Part shown: piece by piece, positions 59,688 to 64,000 of the stretch
Position numbering within the stretch: the stretch's first letter is position 1
How the letters are laid out: each line of letters opens with the position of its first letter
DNA from: an uncultured Pseudomonadota bacterium
GTDB lineage: Bacteria > Pseudomonadota > Alphaproteobacteria > RF32 > CAG-239
Assembly: GCA_947054505.1 (NCBI GenBank)
Contig: CAMRWU010000001.1
Location: 156,464 to 220,463, forward strand
Length of the DNA stretch: 64,000 nt
Direction: 5' to 3'
Made by a program: the position numbers and the translations under genes
Notes under the pieces: model-generated
Told to the model about the DNA's origin: nothing
The model's input: only the letters and a program-made list of their open reading frames with translations
Database searches by the model: none

Positions 59688-60479
59688 ATGCTGCTTGTTA
59701 ATATCGAAAATTTCTTGCGTCGGCAAGGAAAACCGTTAGTGAAGTTTATTACACGCCTCGGCGAATTGTCTGTTTTTGTGGCTCAGTCTTTGTATAACTG
59801 TATCACACCGCCATTTTACGGACGCAATCTGATGCGTCAGATTATAGACATGGGTTTTTACTCTTTGCCGGTTGTCGGTCTGACAACAATCTTCGCCGGT
59901 ATGGTTATCGCTTTGCAAAGTTATTCCGGTTTTATGCGTTATGGTGCGGAAGGAGCCGTTGCTGAGGTGGTTTTGATTTCCGTTACCCGCGAGCTTGCTC
60001 CTGTTTTGTCGGCTTTGATGGTTGCCGGCCGTATCGGTGCCGCCATGGCCGCTGAAATCGGAACCATGCGTGTGACCGAGCAAATTGATGCTTTAACCAC
60101 TTTGTCAACCAATCCTTTTAAATATCTGGTTGCTCCGCGTATTTGGGCCGGTTTAATTGTTATGCCGATTCTGGTTATGCTTGGTGATGTTATCGGCATT
60201 TTCGGCGGTTATGTTGTCGGGGTCTATAAATTGGGCTTTAACCCTGCCAACTATATCAATTCAACTTTGCAAAATCTGCAAACTATTGACATCACAACCG
60301 GTCTGGCAAAAGCGTTTGTTTTTGGTTTTATTATCGCGGTTATGGGATGTTATAACGGTTACAAATCCCGTGGCGGAGCACAAGGGGTTGGTGCGGCAAC
60401 AACCAATGCCGTTGTGTCTTCTTCAATTTTGATTTTGATTTTCAACTATATCATTACCGAACTTTTCTTCTCAAAATAA
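59688..60479 (+). CDS. mlaE: MlaE-type lipid-transport ABC permease
   Basis: MlaE is the membrane subunit of the Mla (retrograde phospholipid transport) ABC importer. The 263-residue protein has the MlaE-domain (residues ~45-260) with GLTTIFAGMVIALQSYSGF, RELAPVLSALMVAGRIGAAMAAEIGTM (partial) and PFKYLVAPRIWAGLIVMP. AGGAG precedes the ATG. mlaF follows after 19 bases; mlaD and other subunits are not present here. Confidence 0.93.
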   Translation: MLLVNIENFLRRQGKPLVKFITRLGELSVFVAQSLYNCITPPFYGRNLMRQIIDMGFYSLPVVGLTTIFAGMVIALQSYSGFMRYGAEGAVAEVVLISVTRELAPVLSALMVAGRIGAAMAAEIGTMRVTEQIDALTTLSTNPFKYLVAPRIWAGLIVMPILVMLGDVIGIFGGYVVGVYKLGFNPANYINSTLQNLQTIDITTGLAKAFVFGFIIAVMGCYNGYKSRGGAQGVGAATTNAVVSSSILILIFNYIITELFFSK

Positions 60480-60498
60480 GGCTTAGGAGATTTTAGAA

Positions 60499-61263
60499 AT
60501 GAGTGAAGCAAAAATAAAAATCAGTAATCTTCATAAAGCCTTTGGAAAAAAGGTTGTTTTGGATGGCGTTGATTTAGAAATCCCCAAAGGTGAATCTTTG
60601 GTGGTCATCGGCGGATCCGGAACAGGTAAGTCTGTTTTGATTAAATGCATTCAGGGCTTATTGCGACCGGATACCGGTTCAATTCTTGTTGATGACGAAG
60701 AAGTTGTCGGCATTAATGAGAAACAGAAAGAGGCTCTGCATTCCAAAATGGGAATGTTGTTTCAGGGTGGAGCTTTGTTTGACAGCTTGAGTGTTTGGGA
60801 AAACGTTGCCTTTGACCTGATTGAAAACAAGAAAATGAATAAAAAGGAAGCCAAGACCGAAGCTATTCGTGTTTTGCGTCAAGTCGGCTTAGCACCTGAT
60901 GTTGCCGATTTATCACCTTCAGAATTGTCCGGCGGTATGCAAAAGCGTGTTGGTTTGGCTCGTGCGATAGCTTCCCGTCCGGAAATAATCTTTTTTGATG
61001 AACCGACAACCGGTCTTGATCCGATTATGGCTGACGTGATTAATGATCTGATTATTGAATCTGTTAAAGGTTTGGGAGCAACCGCGTTGACTATTACGCA
61101 CGATATGGCTTCCGCCCGCAAAATTGCTGACCGTATCGCTATGTTATACAAAGGCAAAATCATCTGGCAGGGAACGGTTAAAGAAATGGAAAAAACAGAT
61201 AACGCTTATGTCTGCCAGTTTATTAACGGTTGTTCGCAAGGTCCGATAAAAGTGGAGGTCTAG
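60499..61263 (+). CDS. mlaF: MlaF-type lipid-transport ABC ATPase
   Basis: A 254-residue ABC ATPase: Walker A GGSGTGKSVLIKCIQG near residue 38, signature LSGGMQKRVGLARAIA, Walker B EIIFFDEPTTGLDPI and the H-loop TITHDM. Pairing with mlaE makes it the Mla ATPase. The stop is followed at once by the TTG start of radA. Confidence 0.93.
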   Translation: MSEAKIKISNLHKAFGKKVVLDGVDLEIPKGESLVVIGGSGTGKSVLIKCIQGLLRPDTGSILVDDEEVVGINEKQKEALHSKMGMLFQGGALFDSLSVWENVAFDLIENKKMNKKEAKTEAIRVLRQVGLAPDVADLSPSELSGGMQKRVGLARAIASRPEIIFFDEPTTGLDPIMADVINDLIIESVKGLGATALTITHDMASARKIADRIAMLYKGKIIWQGTVKEMEKTDNAYVCQFINGCSQGPIKVEV

Positions 61264-62637
61264 TTGGCTAAACGGGAAGCAAAACAATATGTCTGCCAAA
61301 ACTGCGGTTCGGTTTATCCCAAATGGCAGGGAAAATGCGATGCCTGCGGTGAATGGAATACCATTATTGAAGAAGCCACAAGCAGTGAGGGGTTCTCAAA
61401 CCTCAACAGTAAAAAATCCAAAGGACGGATAATTGATTTTGTACCCTTAAGCGGAGCGGAGCAACATTTAAGCCGCTTGTCAACCGGCAATAAAGAACTT
61501 GACCGTGTTTGCGGTGGTGGATTGGTTTCCGGTTCCGTAATTTTGGTCGGCGGAGACCCCGGAATAGGAAAATCAACATTGTTATTGCAAGCTTGCGCTA
61601 AAGTTGCCGACTTGAAAGGAAATCCGGAAGTCTACTACATTTCCGGAGAAGAAGCGATTGATCAGGTTCGGATTCGTGCCAAACGTCTGCAACTGGACAA
61701 AGCTCCGGTTAAATTAGCCAGCTGTACCGACATCAAAGACATTGTCGCCACATTAGAAAAATCAAATGCGGCGGTGGTAGTTATCGATTCCATACAAACA
61801 ATGTATTTAGAAGAAGTTGAATCCACCCCCGGCAGTGTTGCTCAGGTCAGAGCTTGTAGTTATGAATTGATTAAACAAGCCAAGCGTAAAGGGTTTACTC
61901 TGTTTTTAGTCGGTCACGTTACCAAACAAGGAGCGATTGCCGGTCCCCGCGTTTTGGAACACATGGTTGACACGGTGCTTTATTTTGAGGGCGAAAGAGG
62001 ACATCATTTCCGTATTTTACGTGCTGTCAAAAACCGTTACGGTGCCACAGATGAAATCGGCGTATTTGAAATGCAGGATCAAGGCTTGGTAGAAGTTGAA
62101 AATCCGTCAGCTTTATTTTTGGCAGAGCGTCAGGGGAATATTTCCGGTTCATGTGTTTTTGCCGGTATTGAAGGTTCTCGTCCGGTGCTGGTAGAAATTC
62201 AAGCACTTGTCAGTGCGACGGGTTATGCCAGTCCCAAAAGAGCTGTTGTCGGCTGGGACAGTAACCGTTTGTCGATGATTTTGGCTGTCTTGGAAGCTCG
62301 TTGCGGCATTAATTTAAGTTCGCAGGATGTTTACCTGAATATCGCCGGTGGTTTGCGTATTTCCGAACCGGCCGCCGATTTAGCGGTGGCAATGGCGGTT
62401 ATTTCTTCCATGACCAACAAACCTCTGCCGGCGGATATGGTTATTTTCGGCGAGATAGGTCTGTCCGGTGAGATTCGAGCCGTCAGTCAGCCCAGTTTGC
62501 GTTTAAAAGAGGCTTGTAAACTAGGATTTACAAGTGCGATTACTCCACCCACTCACAGCAGTGAAAAGAAAACAAACGTTGACATGAACCGTTTTGAAAT
62601 TGGCAATGTTCACCGCCTGATAAATTGGTTTAACTAA
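61264..62637 (+). CDS. radA: DNA repair protein RadA (Sms)
   Basis: RadA is a RecA-like branch-migration ATPase. The 457-residue protein has the N-terminal C4 zinc finger CQNCGSVYPKWQGKCDACGEW, Walker A GGDPGIGKSTLLLQA, the RadA motif KNRYGATDEIGVFEM and a C-terminal Lon-like domain. It starts with TTG 61264, GGAGG 5 bases upstream. Eleven bases separate it from the cvpA-like gene. Confidence 0.96.
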   Translation: MAKREAKQYVCQNCGSVYPKWQGKCDACGEWNTIIEEATSSEGFSNLNSKKSKGRIIDFVPLSGAEQHLSRLSTGNKELDRVCGGGLVSGSVILVGGDPGIGKSTLLLQACAKVADLKGNPEVYYISGEEAIDQVRIRAKRLQLDKAPVKLASCTDIKDIVATLEKSNAAVVVIDSIQTMYLEEVESTPGSVAQVRACSYELIKQAKRKGFTLFLVGHVTKQGAIAGPRVLEHMVDTVLYFEGERGHHFRILRAVKNRYGATDEIGVFEMQDQGLVEVENPSALFLAERQGNISGSCVFAGIEGSRPVLVEIQALVSATGYASPKRAVVGWDSNRLSMILAVLEARCGINLSSQDVYLNIAGGLRISEPAADLAVAMAVISSMTNKPLPADMVIFGEIGLSGEIRAVSQPSLRLKEACKLGFTSAITPPTHSSEKKTNVDMNRFEIGNVHRLINWFN

Positions 62638-62648
62638 GGAACTAAAGA

Positions 62649-63371
62649 ATGCAACAGCTTAATAATCTAGACGTCATTATCTTAATTGTTGTCGGAATAT
62701 CCGCTTTAATAGCTCTCAGTCGCGGCTTGGTCAAAGAAGTGCTGTCGATTATCGGTTGGGTTTTGGGAACCATGGCTATAATCTATCTTTTGCCGATTTT
62801 AACGCCTTTTGCCAAATTGTATATTGAAAGCGGTTGGTTGGCCGGTGTTGCCACGGCATTGTTTATTTTGATTTTGTTCCTGATTGTCTGGATTATGACC
62901 ACGGGTCGTTTGGTTGGAAAAATCCGCAGTAGCAAACTGAGTAACATTGACCGCCTGTTGGGTCTGTTCTTTGGCATAGCCCGCGCTTTTTTGCTGGTTG
63001 TGTTGTTTTATATCTTGGTCAGCTGGATGATACCGGTCGAAAAACAATCAGATGTTTTGCGTGAGTCTAAATATTTTCAGATTGCCGGCAGTTTTGCCAA
63101 ACCGATTGAAAACCTGATTCCGGAACACACATTGAAGATTATTCATGAAAAAACCAAAATAGTCGGTGAAGAAAATGAGAAGAAATTAAAAGAACAGGAA
63201 AAACGAGAAAAAGAAAAGCGTGAGACCGACGAGCTTTTTGAAAAGCTGGCGCAACCGCAAATCAAAAAGAAAGCCGCCGCCAAAGCCGAGGAAAGCATCA
63301 AAGAAAACTTTGAAGGCTATAAGGAGAGCGAACGTGACAATCTTGATCGCCTGATAGAAAATGCGCTGTAA
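62649..63371 (+). CDS. cvpA: CvpA-family membrane protein
   Basis: A 240-residue membrane protein with four hydrophobic segments (about residues 8-27, 31-51, 62-85, 105-125) and the CvpA-family opening LDVIILIVVGISALIALSRGLVKEVLSIIGW (given in part: ISALIALSRGLVKEVLSIIG). The C-terminal 80 residues are a charged coiled coil (EKKLKEQEKREKEKRETDEL), longer than in E. coli CvpA. CvpA relatives are required for colicin V export and bile tolerance; the mechanism is unclear. It follows radA, a common alphaproteobacterial order. Confidence 0.9.
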   Translation: MQQLNNLDVIILIVVGISALIALSRGLVKEVLSIIGWVLGTMAIIYLLPILTPFAKLYIESGWLAGVATALFILILFLIVWIMTTGRLVGKIRSSKLSNIDRLLGLFFGIARAFLLVVLFYILVSWMIPVEKQSDVLRESKYFQIAGSFAKPIENLIPEHTLKIIHEKTKIVGEENEKKLKEQEKREKEKRETDELFEKLAQPQIKKKAAAKAEESIKENFEGYKESERDNLDRLIENAL

Positions 63372-63378
63372 AATTTCG

Positions 63379-63410
63379 AAAGAGGACACTGAAAACAACG
63401 TCCTCTTTTT
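63379..63410 (+). terminator. Terminator of the mla-radA-cvpA unit
   Basis: AAAGAGGAC, ACTGAAAACAAC, GTCCTCTTTTTTT; a 9-bp stem. Confidence 0.85.
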
Positions 63411-63412
63411 TT

Positions 63413-63652
63413 GACCGCAGAGGGCACACTGAAGATGGATATTTTTCTCCGGCAAAATATACGGTAGAGGCGACAAAAGAAGGATATAATCCTGTCACAA
63501 CCGAAATTGATTGGCACGTTAGTAAGTGGTATTCTATCGGGAACCTCGGGTTTGGAGGATTGATAGGTTGGTTGATTGTCGATCCTATAACAGGAGATAT
63601 GTATTATTTGGATGAAGATGTAAATCTGAATATGACACCAATAACAAAATAA
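63413..63652 (+). pseudogene. 5'-truncated remnant of a PEGA-type lipoprotein-like gene
   Basis: From 63413 the frame is open for 79 codons to TAA 63650-63652 and reads clearly as protein: AKYTVEATKEGYNPVTTEID, WYSIGNLGFGGLIGWLIVDP, ITGDMYYLDEDVNLNM. The GN-x-x-FGGLIGWxxVDPxTGxMYxL stretch is typical of the end of PEGA-domain lipoproteins. There is no start codon or ribosome binding site, and a terminator lies immediately upstream, so only the 3' part of a gene remains. Confidence 0.65.
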
Positions 63653-63664
63653 AAGAGTCAAAAA

Positions 63665-63690
63665 TAAAGGCGGTATTTTACCGCCTTTAT
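63665..63690 (-). terminator. Terminator of recR (minus strand)
   Basis: AAAGGCGGTA/TACCGCCTTT stem, with TTATTTTTG following on the minus strand. It is about 12 bases past the recR stop. Confidence 0.75.
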
Positions 63691-63701
63691 TCAGATACTT
63701 T

Positions 63702-64000
63702 TTACAACTGTTTTCTGGAATTAAGCGCCAGTTGAATCGTGCCTTCATCCATATAATCCAATTCCGCCCCCATAGGGATACCTTGCGCCAAGGTTGTGAC
63801 TTTCACATCCTCAAATTGTTTGAGGCGAGATACCAGATAATGCGCAGTAATTTGTCCGTCAACTGTTGCGGGCAAAGCCAAAATAACCTCTTTTATTCCC
63901 TCTTCGGGAATACGTTTCATCAGCTGCTCAATATTCAAATCCTCAGGAACGACACCGTCTAAGGCCGATAGAATACCGCCCAAAACGTGATATTTTCCCT
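63702..64000 (-). CDS. recR: Recombination mediator RecR, C-terminal part (runs off the right edge)
   Basis: The last ~99 codons of RecR: the Toprim-domain motif [20 protein letters not shown] continues past the window edge, followed by [18 protein letters not shown] and the conserved [26 protein letters not shown] end ([20 protein letters not shown]). RecR acts with RecO in loading RecA. The zinc finger and N-terminal half lie beyond 64000. It is convergent with the remnant gene. Confidence 0.93.
   Translation of the reverse strand, partial: GKYHVLGGILSALDGVVPEDLNIEQLMKRIPEEGIKEVILALPATVDGQITAHYLVSRLKQFEDVKVTTLAQGIPMGAELDYMDEGTIQLALNSRKQL

Overview
The window looks like part of the chromosome of an AT-rich alphaproteobacterium. 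Grounds for this are gene blocks typical of that class: miaB-phoH-ybeY-corC-lnt-HTH-metK-trmB, rpoH/rluD, yacG-rng-maf, dksA-fliX, dnaQ-coaE, and rho-mnmE-mnmG-rsmG-parA-parB. There is also a probable alphaproteobacterial Mic60-type gene, a short HprK, and CtrA- and CcrM-type sites. No other flagellar gene accompanies fliX. The mix of secreted cysteine-rich protein, VirD4-type ATPase and many small unknown proteins would fit an uncultured host-associated lineage, but that is inference.

Layout. 0-8.6 kb: a Mic60-like fragment divergent from tsaD-nth, a DedA/YqaA membrane protein, a large cysteine-rich secreted protein, folD with a natural His10 tail, and yggU-yggT-unknown-terB. 8.8-17.4 kb: the miaB to trmB housekeeping run, then a Dps operon behind a perfect inverted repeat. 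17.4-28.2 kb: a membrane protein of unknown role, tRNA-Arg(CCG) beside a GC-rich repeat-like block, rpmB, dnaB, paired YcgN proteins, a YgjP-like peptidase, a protein with a new-looking 39-residue repeat, a BI-1 protein, a PAS plus degenerate GGDEF protein, and a tail-anchored pseudokinase. 28.2-45.7 kb: rpoH and rluD; a five-gene block ending in a VirD4/TraG ATPase; yacG-rng-maf-dksA; a prepilin coupled to an orphan fliX; envelope proteins; dnaQ-coaE.

45.7-46.2 kb is a gene-free stretch with three consensus DnaA boxes, two perfect TTAA-N7-TTAA (CtrA-type) sites and six clustered GANTC sites. I read it as the chromosome origin. To its right come rho, tandem HAD genes, mnmE, mnmG, tandem HD genes, a PHP phosphatase, rsmG, parA and parB. 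Two perfect parS palindromes lie inside mnmG and rsmG. Beyond are an FTR-like protein, a degenerate SNase, tsaE-hprK, mlaEF, radA, cvpA, a 5'-truncated gene remnant and the end of recR. Sampled lines show the top strand C-rich over G left of 46 kb and G-rich over C to the right, as expected where replication forks diverge.

How the parts fit: the right half is a replication-segregation neighbourhood (oriC, parS, ParAB) with tRNA modification genes. The most novel-looking content is the block at 30.6-37.2 kb (two unknown proteins, two paralogous two-helix membrane proteins, one VirD4-type ATPase) lying between two conserved housekeeping blocks. Other notable items are the run of catalytically degenerate signalling proteins (GGDEF, kinase), the prepilin-fliX pair, and the repeat protein at 22.4-23.2 kb. 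All functional assignments come from reading motifs; no database search was run.
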